5,558 bases of DNA from assembly GCA_002440065.1 (NCBI GenBank), contig DJRK01000024.1, positions 1 through 5,558 of the forward strand, written 5' to 3'. How positions within the stretch are numbered: the stretch's first letter is position 1; each line of letters begins with the position of its first letter. The position numbers and the translations under genes were made by a program. Shown piece by piece: positions 1-5,532 of this stretch. A model generated the notes under the pieces. The model worked only from the letters and a program-made list of their open reading frames with translations. It searched no databases and was not told the DNA's origin. The DNA is from Atopobium sp. UBA6362 (GTDB lineage Bacteria; Actinomycetota; Coriobacteriia; Coriobacteriales; Atopobiaceae).

Positions 1-377
1 TTAAGACCGAGGTTGAGGATAGTATCCATCATGCCGGGCATGGATGCGCGTGCGCCGGAGCGAACGGAGACGAGCAGCGGGTCCTCGGCGTCGCCGAGCT
101 TCTTGCCCATACGGTGCTCAAGGTCCTCGCGGGCGGCGTCGATCTCGTCGAGGACGCCGTCCTCCCAGGTGTTGCCGGAGTTGGCGTACTTAACGCAGGT
201 CTGGCAAGTGATAGAGAATCCCGGAGGAACGGGAAGGCCGATCTTGGCCATCTCTGCGAGGTTGGCTCCCTTGCCGCCGACGATCCACTTGGCCTCGTCG
301 ACGGTCGCGCCGGCAGGCTCGGTGGCGTTCACGCCGTCGATGCCGGCACCGAAGCGGTACACGTGCTTTTCTGCCAT
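1..377 (-). CDS. ppdK: Pyruvate,phosphate dikinase, N-terminal fragment (runs off window)
   Basis: PPDK interconverts pyruvate + ATP + Pi with PEP + AMP + PPi in the cytoplasm; in anaerobes it often works in glycolysis or PEP recycling. Only the first 125 codons are here, which is the start of the N-terminal ATP-grasp nucleotide-binding domain. Visible marks are GGKGANLAEM at residues 34-43 (Lys36 aligns with ATP-site Lys22 of Clostridium symbiosum PPDK), GLPVPPGF at 47-54, EDPLLVSVRSGARASMPGMM at 98-117 (Arg106 aligns with Arg92), then DTILNLGL at the window edge. The ATG is preceded by AGGGGA four bases upstream, and no other in-frame Met occurs before residue 43. Compared with the clostridial enzyme there are about 14 extra residues between the first beta strand (HVYRF) and GGKG. 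The gene appears to have its own promoter, since a terminator and a long spacer separate it from the PDRP-like gene. The catalytic His and regulatory Thr lie outside the window. Family assignment is very secure. Confidence 0.97.
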   Translation of the reverse strand, partial: MAEKHVYRFGAGIDGVNATEPAGATVDEAKWIVGGKGANLAEMAKIGLPVPPGFSITCQTCVKYANSGNTWEDGVLDEIDAAREDLEHRMGKKLGDAEDPLLVSVRSGARASMPGMMDTILNLGL

Positions 378-381
378 GTTG

Positions 382-387
382 TCCCCT
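382..387 (-). promoter_or_regulatory. Shine-Dalgarno of ppdK
   Basis: On the minus strand AGGGGA precedes the ppdK ATG (377) with a four-base spacer (CAAC). It supports this start codon. Confidence 0.7.
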
Positions 388-406
388 AGCTTCTTGAGTT
401 CCCAAC

Positions 407-420
407 GCCCTGCTCAGGGC
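407..420 (-). other. Small hairpin in the ppdK leader
   Basis: GCCCT-GAGC-AGGGC on the minus strand gives a five-base-pair stem with a four-base loop, about 30 bases before the ppdK start and about 20 before its ribosome binding site. No T run follows, so it is not a terminator. It could stabilise the leader or be chance in GC-rich DNA. Confidence 0.3.
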
Positions 421-476
421 AAGACGCACTTACTACAGGCTGCCGAGCGGGTCGTATGCCCCCGCGGCACTCTGGC

Positions 477-485
477 AATATAACA
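477..485 (-). promoter_or_regulatory. Candidate extended -10 promoter for ppdK
   Basis: The minus strand reads TGT-TATATT, matching the extended -10 form (TGn then a TATAAT-like hexamer) with one mismatch in the hexamer. No convincing TTGACA lies 16-18 bases upstream, which is tolerable for an extended -10 promoter. An AT-rich patch (roughly 507-522) lies upstream. Transcription starting about 7 bases downstream would give a leader of roughly 95 bases. ppdK needs its own promoter because a strong terminator lies upstream, so position and motif agree. The start site is inferred. Confidence 0.45.
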
Positions 486-486
486 A

Positions 487-496
487 GGCATATGCC
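487..496. repeat. 10-base perfect palindrome GGCATATGCC in the ppdK promoter spacer
   Basis: A perfect inverted repeat lies immediately upstream of the candidate extended -10, in the spacer where a repressor or activator dimer could act. A related half (GGGGGCATAC, minus strand) occurs about 30 bases downstream, in the leader. No known operator is recognised. A 10-base palindrome can occur by chance, so this is only a candidate operator. Confidence 0.3.
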
Positions 497-658
497 CTAC
501 GCTGCGTTTTATTTGATATTCGGTAGCGCCTTGGAGGTAAGCGGCTGATTTTTCGCCTCGGTGGAAATGACGCGCGCGGCGCGATAACATGGAATCGATT
601 TTTGGAATTTGAGGGTCCGTGGACAGTGCGCCGCGGGCCCTTCTTTCATGGTGAGACG

Positions 659-691
659 AAAAAGCCCCGTCCTTACAGAGAAGGACGGGGC
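659..691 (-). terminator. Strong intrinsic terminator after the PDRP-like gene
   Basis: On the minus strand an 11-base-pair perfect stem (664-674 paired with 681-691, GCCCCGTCCTT with AAGGACGGGGC) closes a six-base loop and is followed directly by five T residues (659-663). It starts 24 bases after the PDRP-like stop codon. The T tract is on one side only, so it serves minus-strand transcription. It closes the trmD-lepB-glyQS-PDRP unit and isolates ppdK. Confidence 0.93.
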
Positions 692-715
692 AGGCGTTCC
701 AGGCCTTGGAGCAGC

Positions 716-1102
716 TTAGTCGGTGAACGTGGCGCCGATTGCGTGGGAGGGCTCCTCGCCGGTCAGCGTGGAGATGACGGTCACGGCAGGGCCGAGAAGG
801 TCGATCGAGGGAATACCGCGACGGTCGAGCTCGCGGCGGATCTCACGGCGAAGCGTGCCGTTCGCGAACGTGTGGAAAACGGCCGTCGGGCGGCTCTCGT
901 CGTAGTTCTTGTCGAAGAAATCACGGACCGTCTGGACGTCCGAGACGTCGGAAAGGCGCTGGATCTCTACGGACTCCTTGCCGAACTGGGCCGCCGCTGC
1001 CATGACGACGGTGTTCGCCGTCTCGCCGCGCGCGTCGGACAGGACGTAGATCATCGGGACGACGTCGCCGAGGTTCTCGTCGTCGATATCGAGTTTCGTC
1101 AT
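716..1102 (-). CDS. Short PDRP/PpsR-like protein (DUF299 N-terminal half only)
   Basis: The 128-residue product resembles the N-terminal domain of the pyruvate,phosphate dikinase (or PEP synthase) regulatory protein, a bifunctional ADP-dependent kinase and Pi-dependent phosphorylase. Visible marks are IYVLSDARGETANTVVMAAAAQF (residues 18-40, the family's SDxxGETA opening), a mixed alpha/beta stretch, then IPSIDLLGP (97-105) and LTGEEP (113-118). Full-length members are about 270 residues and carry a P-loop (GVSRxxKTPxS type) near residue 150 and a conserved LTIDPxRL segment; both are absent. The frame ends in TAA and a terminator follows within 25 bases, so it looks like a defined short gene rather than a fresh frameshift. 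The start is set by GGAGGT seven bases upstream; Met17 would be a shorter alternative with no comparable site. It lies 70 bases after glyS and before ppdK. Without the P-loop it should not be a kinase alone. It may be a binding or regulatory domain, a partner of a separate polypeptide, or a decayed gene. Family membership is fairly secure; function is unknown. Confidence 0.85.
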   Translation of the reverse strand: MTKLDIDDENLGDVVPMIYVLSDARGETANTVVMAAAAQFGKESVEIQRLSDVSDVQTVRDFFDKNYDESRPTAVFHTFANGTLRREIRRELDRRGIPSIDLLGPAVTVISTLTGEEPSHAIGATFTD

Positions 1103-1109
1103 TGCACGT

Positions 1110-1115
1110 ACCTCC
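1110..1115 (-). promoter_or_regulatory. Shine-Dalgarno of the PDRP-like gene
   Basis: GGAGGT on the minus strand, seven bases before the ATG at 1102, is close to ideal. It decides the start over the internal Met17 and argues that the short gene is translated. Confidence 0.8.
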
Positions 1116-1130
1116 AAAACATCGTTGTGG

Positions 1131-1166
1131 CCAAAACGCCGCCGCGCCCGCCAGGGACGCGGCGGC
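1131..1166 (-). terminator. GC-rich hairpin after glyS, possible weak terminator or attenuator
   Basis: On the minus strand GCCGCCGCG (1158-1166) pairs with CGCGGCGGC (1138-1146), nine base pairs around an 11-base loop, followed by G and four T residues (1133-1136). It begins six bases after the glyS stop. The stem is strong but the T run is short and interrupted, so partial termination is more likely than full. It could also be an RNA-stability element between glyS and the PDRP-like gene. Confidence 0.5.
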
Positions 1167-1172
1167 CGGGGA

Positions 1173-3272
1173 CTACTTCTTGCGAGAGAGCGCCGAGATG
1201 TCCGCAACGTCGACAAAGACGCCCGCAAAGCGGTTGAGCAGGCGGAGACGGTTCTCCCTTACCTCAGTTTGCTCATCCATGACAAGCACGTCGTCGAAGA
1301 ATCGGTCGATGGGCGCTTTGAGTTCCGCCAATGCGGCGCAGGCAGCGTCGAAGTCGGAGGCCTCGAGCGCGGCAGAGACCTTGCGCTCCCCCGCCTCGCA
1401 GGCATCGAGAAGCGCTCGCTCGGCGTCGCCCAGCAGGCTCTCGTCGACCTGAGTGCCTAGGGACTCGTCACCCAGGTTGTGCGCACGGGTAAACGCGGTC
1501 GCGAGGTCCTCAAAGAGCTGGGGCTGCTCGCTGCGGGCCGTGTCGAGGGCGCGGGCGCGGGCGATGAACTCGGCGGGGTCGATGACGCCGACGGAGGTCA
1601 CGGCATCGACGGCATCGGGAGCAATGCCCTCGTCCTTGCGGGCGATGGCCACAAGGCGGCCCTGGAAGAACTTGACGATCTCGGTTTCGACCTTCTCGGC
1701 ATCGAACTCAAGCCCCTGGGCAACGTAGGCATCGAGGGCGACCTCGATGAGCGGGCGCAGCGAGACCTGCGGCATGGTGCGAAGCATGGCGATGATGCCG
1801 ATGGCGGCCCGGCGGACGGCGTAGGGGTCGGACGAGCCGGTGGGCGCCTCGTCGATGGCGAAGATGCCGCAGGCCGTGTCGAGCTTGTCGGCGATGGCGA
1901 CGCACTTGCCGCAGACGCCGCTCGGCAGCTCGTCGCCGGCGAACCGGGGACGATAGTGCTCACGGATGGCCGTACAGACATCGGCGGGCTCGCCCGCGGC
2001 CTCGGCGTAGTAGCCGCCCATGACGCCCTGCTGGTTCGTGAACTCCACGACCGCCTGGGAGACGAGGTCGGCCTTGGCCAGGTGGGCGGCGCGAACGGCG
2101 TTGCGGATGCCCTGCTCGTCCTCGCCCGCAGCCTCGGCGCACGCGGCAGCGAGCTTCTCCATGCGCTCGACCTTCTGGAGCGTCGTGCCGAGCTTCTCCT
2201 GGAACGTGACGATGCCGAGGCGTTGGACGAAGTCCTCCATCGGGTGCTTGAGGTCCTCCTCGAAGAAGAACTTCGCGTCATCGAGGCGCGGGCGCACGAC
2301 GCGCTCGTTGCCGGAGACGACGGTATCGCTCACCTTGGGGTCGGCGTTCGAGACGATGACGAACTCGCGGGTGAGCTTGCCGTCGGCGTCGAAAATCGGG
2401 AAGTAGCGCTGGTTGGAGAGCATGGACTCGCAGATGATCTCCTGCGGGACCTTGAGGAACTCCTCGTCGAACTTGCCCACGAGGACGGTCGGCCACTCGC
2501 AGAGGTTCACGACCTCGTCGAAGGTCTTCTTGGGCGTGTCGACGTGGGAGCCGGGGCGTGCCGCCTCGACCTGCGCGATGCCCTCGCGGATAACGGACTC
2601 GCGGCGGTCGGCCGAGAGCACGTAGGCCTCCTCGAGCACTTTCTCATAGGCGGCGGGCTCGCTCACCACGTGGTCGCCGGGGGCGAGGACGCGGTGGCCG
2701 CGGGTGGTGTTGCCGCTCCTCACGTCGGCATAGGCCACGGGCACGACCTCGTTGCCGAGAAGCGCGCAGATCCAGCGGATGGGGCGCACAAAGGTCTCGT
2801 GCTCGGAGCCCCAGCGCTGCGAGCGGTAGTTGGGCCACTCGATGTTTGCGATGACGTCGTGCGAGAGCGTGGAGAGGATGGGCATCGCGGGCGCGGAGGG
2901 CACGTTCTTCTCGGCGAAGACGTAGACGTTGCCGTCCTCTGCCTCGCGGCGCTCGAGCGCGGACGCGTCGATGCCGCACTTGCGCGCGAAACCCTGGGCG
3001 GCCTTGGTGGGGTTGCCGTCGGCGTCGAAGGCGATCTGGGCCTTGGGGCCGCGCATGACCTCGTGGACGGCCTCGGTCTCGACGGCGACGTCGGAGACGA
3101 TGGCGGCAAGGCGGCGAGGGGTCGAGACGACGCGCACGTCGCCGTGGGCGAGGCCGGCGTCGTCGAGGCGCTTGGAGACGAGCTTGGGAAGCTGCGCCGC
3201 CGCGTTCATGAGCGGCGCGGAGGGCATCTCCTCGCAGCCGATCTCGAGCAGGAAATCCTTGGTCTGAGCCAT
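1173..3272 (-). CDS. glyS: Glycyl-tRNA synthetase beta subunit
   Basis: Beta subunit of the bacterial alpha2beta2 glycyl-tRNA synthetase. It binds tRNA-Gly and works with the catalytic alpha subunit in the cytoplasm. The 699 residues match the usual length (E. coli 689). Visible family marks are FLLEIGCEEMP (7-17), STPRRLA (50-56), KAAQGFARKCGI (90-101), FVRPIRW (161-167), RGHRVL (191-196), CEWPTVL with KFDEEFLKVP (258-276), NQRYFPIFDADGKL (287-300), SGNERVVRPRLDDAKFFFEED (320-340), the HD-like region EFTNQQGVMGGYYA (410-423) to HYRPRFAGDELPSG (439-452), ADKLDTACGIFAI (461-473), DPYAVRRAAIG (482-492), and a C-terminal tRNA-binding domain ending ENRLRLLNRFAGVFVDVADIS (673-693). The ATG touches the glyQ TAA with no spacer. 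GAGGTGG five bases upstream, inside the glyQ end, is its ribosome binding site, so translation is probably coupled to glyQ and helps equal subunit supply. Confidence 0.99.
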   Translation of the reverse strand: MAQTKDFLLEIGCEEMPSAPLMNAAAQLPKLVSKRLDDAGLAHGDVRVVSTPRRLAAIVSDVAVETEAVHEVMRGPKAQIAFDADGNPTKAAQGFARKCGIDASALERREAEDGNVYVFAEKNVPSAPAMPILSTLSHDVIANIEWPNYRSQRWGSEHETFVRPIRWICALLGNEVVPVAYADVRSGNTTRGHRVLAPGDHVVSEPAAYEKVLEEAYVLSADRRESVIREGIAQVEAARPGSHVDTPKKTFDEVVNLCEWPTVLVGKFDEEFLKVPQEIICESMLSNQRYFPIFDADGKLTREFVIVSNADPKVSDTVVSGNERVVRPRLDDAKFFFEEDLKHPMEDFVQRLGIVTFQEKLGTTLQKVERMEKLAAACAEAAGEDEQGIRNAVRAAHLAKADLVSQAVVEFTNQQGVMGGYYAEAAGEPADVCTAIREHYRPRFAGDELPSGVCGKCVAIADKLDTACGIFAIDEAPTGSSDPYAVRRAAIGIIAMLRTMPQVSLRPLIEVALDAYVAQGLEFDAEKVETEIVKFFQGRLVAIARKDEGIAPDAVDAVTSVGVIDPAEFIARARALDTARSEQPQLFEDLATAFTRAHNLGDESLGTQVDESLLGDAERALLDACEAGERKVSAALEASDFDAACAALAELKAPIDRFFDDVLVMDEQTEVRENRLRLLNRFAGVFVDVADISALSRKK

Positions 3273-4184
3273 TTAGGCCACCTCGCCCTTCGTGGAATAC
3301 GTGTCTTTCTTGCCGGCGACCTCGGCCAGGTAGCTCTCGCAGCAGGCCTTGGCGATGCTGCGGACGCGCAGGATGTAGTTCGCGCGCTCCGTGGCGGAGA
3401 TGGCGCCGCGGGCATCGAGGATGTTGAAAGCGTGGCTGCACTTCATGACACAGTCGTAGGCGGGCAACGGAAGCTTGCGGTCGAGGCAGGAGTGGCACTC
3501 CTCCTCGTACTCGTCGAACTTGCGGCGCATCATCTCGACGTTGGCGACCTCGAAGTTGTAGGTGGAGAACTCCACCTCGTTCTCATGGAAGACGTCGCCG
3601 TAGGTCATGGGCGTGCCGTCGGGCAGATAAGACCAGATGAGGTCGTAGACGGAGTCGACGCCCTGCGCATACATGGCGATGCGCTCGAGGCCGTAGGTGA
3701 TCTCCACCGGCACGGGATCGACCTCGATACCCCCCACCTGCTGGAAGTAGGTGTACTGGGTGACCTCCATGCCGTCCATCCAGACCTCCCAGCCGAGGCC
3801 CCAGGCGCCGAGGGTCGGGCTCTCCCAGTCGTCCTCGACGAATCGGACGTCGTGCTCGGCGGGGTCGAGGCCGATCGCCTTGAGGGAGCCGAGGTAGAGG
3901 TCCTGGGAATCCACCGGGCAGGGCTTCAGGATGACCTGGAACTGGTAGTAGTGCTGCATGCGGTTGGGGTTCTCGCCGTAGCGGCCGTCCGCCGGGCGAC
4001 GGCACGGCTGCGGGTAGCAGGTGCGCCAGGCGTTGGGGCCGAGGCTGCGCAGGGTCGTGGCCGTGTGGAACGTGCCGGCGCCGACCTCGGAGTCGTAGGG
4101 CTGCATGACGGTGCAGCCCTTATCGGCCCAGTACCGCTCGAGCTCGAGGATCATGTCCTGGAACGTAAGCGCGGATTTGTTCAT
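3273..4184 (-). CDS. glyQ: Glycyl-tRNA synthetase alpha subunit
   Basis: Catalytic alpha subunit of heterotetrameric GlyRS, a class II aminoacyl-tRNA synthetase that activates glycine with ATP and charges tRNA-Gly together with GlyS. Its 303 residues equal the E. coli length. Visible marks are FQDMILELERYWADKGC (8-24), QPYDSEVGAGTFH (28-40), the motif 2 region RRPADGRYGENPNR-QHYYQFQV (62-84), LYLGSLKAIGLDP (97-108), RFVEDDWESPTLGAWGLGWE (114-133), DGMEVTQYTYFQQVGG (137-152), the motif 3 region EITYGLERIAMY (161-172), QGVDSVYDL (174-182), and LPAYDCVMKCSHAFNILDARGAIS (240-263). It has ten cysteines, including C230-C233 and C245-C249, more than E. coli GlyQ as I recall it. The start has AGAAGGA-type Shine-Dalgarno eight or so bases upstream. 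It follows lepB after 36 bases, leaving no room for a T-box leader. Confidence 0.99.
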   Translation of the reverse strand: MNKSALTFQDMILELERYWADKGCTVMQPYDSEVGAGTFHTATTLRSLGPNAWRTCYPQPCRRPADGRYGENPNRMQHYYQFQVILKPCPVDSQDLYLGSLKAIGLDPAEHDVRFVEDDWESPTLGAWGLGWEVWMDGMEVTQYTYFQQVGGIEVDPVPVEITYGLERIAMYAQGVDSVYDLIWSYLPDGTPMTYGDVFHENEVEFSTYNFEVANVEMMRRKFDEYEEECHSCLDRKLPLPAYDCVMKCSHAFNILDARGAISATERANYILRVRSIAKACCESYLAEVAGKKDTYSTKGEVA

Positions 4185-4220
4185 ATCGTTCTTCCTTCTA
4201 TTCCGCCGAGCCCGCGGCGC

Positions 4221-4787
4221 CTAAAGAAGCTTCAGGTCCGTGAGCGGCCAGTAGATGAACAGACCCTTCGATGATACGGCATCGAGCGACACAGGGCCAA
4301 AATAACGGGAATCGAGCGAGTTGGTGCGGTTATCGCCCATTGCGAAGACATAGCCCTCGGGGACCGTGTAGGGATAGGTGATGCCCGCGGAGCCCTGGAT
4401 GTCCGAGAGGCTCGACGTGGTCTTGCCCTCGGTGTATGGCTCGTCCAAGGCGACGCCGTCGACGTAGACGCGCCCGTCGATGAGGTCGATCGTCTGCCCG
4501 CCGCAGGCTATGACGCGCTTGATGAGCGTCGTCCCGGGCTCAAGGGGGCTGTCGAAGGTGACCACGTCGCCGCGCGACGGGGACGAGAACTTGAGCGAGA
4601 CCTTCTCGCCCACGAGCATGTCGCCTTCCTGGATCGTGTCGAGCATCGAGCCCGTGGGGACGACGTAGACCCCGATGACGAATACGCGCAGGATCACCGC
4701 CACGACGACGGCGATGACGACCGTGACGAGGACGTCGAGAAAAGAGGAGCCCCTGCGCTCTTCTTGGGAGGTGCCCTTATTCGCCAT
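4221..4787 (-). CDS. lepB: Type I signal peptidase
   Basis: Membrane-bound serine protease (Ser/Lys dyad, family S26) that removes signal peptides from exported proteins on the outer face of the membrane. The 188 residues fit the short Gram-positive SipS type. A cytoplasmic N-terminus (1-15, charged, EERR at 9-12) leads into one membrane segment (about 16-38). Then come VPTGSM (43-48) with catalytic Ser47, SRGDVVTF (71-78), LIKRVIACGG (88-97) with catalytic Lys90, DGRVYVDG (104-111), and GDNRTNSLDSRYFGPV (151-166). Box B reads GSMLDTI where most homologues have SMxPT, so the usual Pro is Asp. The ATG overlaps the trmD end by 11 bases, and AAGGGGG five bases upstream, inside trmD, is its ribosome binding site. 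Expression is thus tied to trmD. Function is secure. Confidence 0.97.
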   Translation of the reverse strand: MANKGTSQEERRGSSFLDVLVTVVIAVVVAVILRVFVIGVYVVPTGSMLDTIQEGDMLVGEKVSLKFSSPSRGDVVTFDSPLEPGTTLIKRVIACGGQTIDLIDGRVYVDGVALDEPYTEGKTTSSLSDIQGSAGITYPYTVPEGYVFAMGDNRTNSLDSRYFGPVSLDAVSSKGLFIYWPLTDLKLL

Positions 4788-5532
4788 CGCGTCCCCCTTC
4801 CATCAGGATTGATTGGGCGAAGGCCCGCTCGTCGTCCGTGAGGTCCGCCCCGTCGAGCAGGTCCGGCCGCCAAAGGGCCGTGCGCTCGACGGCGTTGCGG
4901 CGCCTCCAGGCGTCGACTTTGGCGTGGTCCCCCGAGAGAAGCACCTCAGGCACGTCCATCCCACGGTAGCTTGCGGGCCTCGTGTATTGGGCGTACTCGA
5001 GGAGCCCGGAGGCCGAGAAGGACTCGTCGACGGCGCTCATGGAGTCGCCGAGCGCGCCGGGAAGGAGCCTCACGACGGAGTCGATCACGACGAGCGCGGG
5101 GAGCTCCCCGCCCGTGAGCACGTAGTCGCCCAGGCAAAAAACGTCGTCCGCAAGCTCATAGGCACGCTCGTCCATGCCCTCGTAGCGGCCGCAAACGAAG
5201 AGCACGCGGTCCATATGCGACAGACGCTCGGCGTCGCGCTGGGTATAGCGCTTGCCTACGGGGGAGAAAAAGACGACGTGAGGCTTGGGCGCGCCGGGCC
5301 TCATCGTGGAGATGCCCTCGACCGCCTCATAGATGGGCGCGGGCTTCATGAGCATGCCCTGTCCGCCGCCGAATGGGGCGTCGTCAACCGTGCGATGGCG
5401 GTCATGCGTCCAATCTCGCAGGTCGTAGGCGGCGAACTCGGCGATGCCCGCCTTCTGCGCGCGGCCCATGATCGAGGTTCCGAGGTACGGCGCGAAGACC
5501 TCGGGGAAGACGGAGAGCGTCTCAAAGATCAC
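4777..5532 (-). CDS. trmD: tRNA (guanine(37)-N1)-methyltransferase
   Basis: TrmD is a SPOUT-class methyltransferase that uses SAM to form m1G37 next to the anticodon of tRNAs, preventing +1 frameshifting; it acts as a dimer in the cytoplasm. With the GTG start it has 251 residues, the normal length. Marks are FETLSVFPEVF (3-13), SIMGRAQKAGI (20-30), RDWTHDRHRTVDDAPFGGGQGM (39-60), VVFFSPVGKRYTQ (86-98), the trefoil-knot SAM site CGRYEGMDER (114-123), CLGDYVLTGGELPALVVIDSVVRLLPGALG (133-162), YTRPASYRGMDVPEVLLSGDHAKVDAWRR (183-211) and RTALWRPDLL (217-226). Arg155 fits the conserved Arg154 of H. influenzae TrmD, but Glu170 stands at the Asp169 position, with Asp169 just before it. Start choice: GTG at 5532 matches where homologues begin and may overlap an upstream stop as GTGA. 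A TTG at 5547 adds five residues but lacks a ribosome binding site. The frame stays open to the window edge. Confidence 0.96.
   Translation of the reverse strand: MIFETLSVFPEVFAPYLGTSIMGRAQKAGIAEFAAYDLRDWTHDRHRTVDDAPFGGGQGMLMKPAPIYEAVEGISTMRPGAPKPHVVFFSPVGKRYTQRDAERLSHMDRVLFVCGRYEGMDERAYELADDVFCLGDYVLTGGELPALVVIDSVVRLLPGALGDSMSAVDESFSASGLLEYAQYTRPASYRGMDVPEVLLSGDHAKVDAWRRRNAVERTALWRPDLLDGADLTDDERAFAQSILMEGGRDGE

Larger units (their letters stand above)
378..658. other. Intergenic region between the PDRP-like terminator and ppdK
   Basis: About 280 bases without a supported gene, and less GC-rich than the flanking genes in its middle part (480-610). It holds the candidate ppdK promoter, the GGCATATGCC palindrome, the leader hairpin and a short alternating GC run at 571-583. 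The minus-strand translation after the PDRP-like stop shows no P-loop or other remnant of the missing PDRP C-terminal half in the frames I read. A 46-codon open frame (509-649, minus) has no ribosome binding site and is not supported. Confidence 0.6.

Noticed and set aside
13..483. 156-codon plus-strand open frame opposite ppdK
   Set aside because: It is antisense to the highly conserved PPDK N-terminus and its protein is Ser/Pro/Arg-rich without family features.
571..583. CGCGC/GCGCG inverted repeat in the ppdK upstream region
   Set aside because: It is only five base pairs of alternating GC, expected by chance at this composition.
509..649. 46-codon minus-strand open frame starting just after the terminator
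   Set aside because: It has no ribosome binding site, begins at the terminator's T tract, and its product has no recognisable features.
1100..1228. N-terminal extension of the PDRP-like frame into glyS
   Set aside because: The extra residues are Arg/Ser/Pro-rich shadow sequence; the ATG at 1102 has GGAGGT at the right distance.
602..1237. 211-codon plus-strand open frame over the PDRP-like gene
   Set aside because: It runs through the minus-strand terminator and opposite a gene with a clear family signature and ribosome binding site; no domain is seen.
4204..4219. CGCCG/CGGCG hairpin between lepB and glyQ
   Set aside because: It is a short stem with no T run, so not a credible terminator, and the spacing favours one transcript.
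1479..4274. 931-codon plus-strand open frame opposite glyS and glyQ
   Set aside because: It mirrors two certain genes; GC-rich codon use on one strand removes stops from the opposite frame. Its translation is low-complexity (Leu, Gly, Val, Asp, His, Ala) with no recognisable domain.
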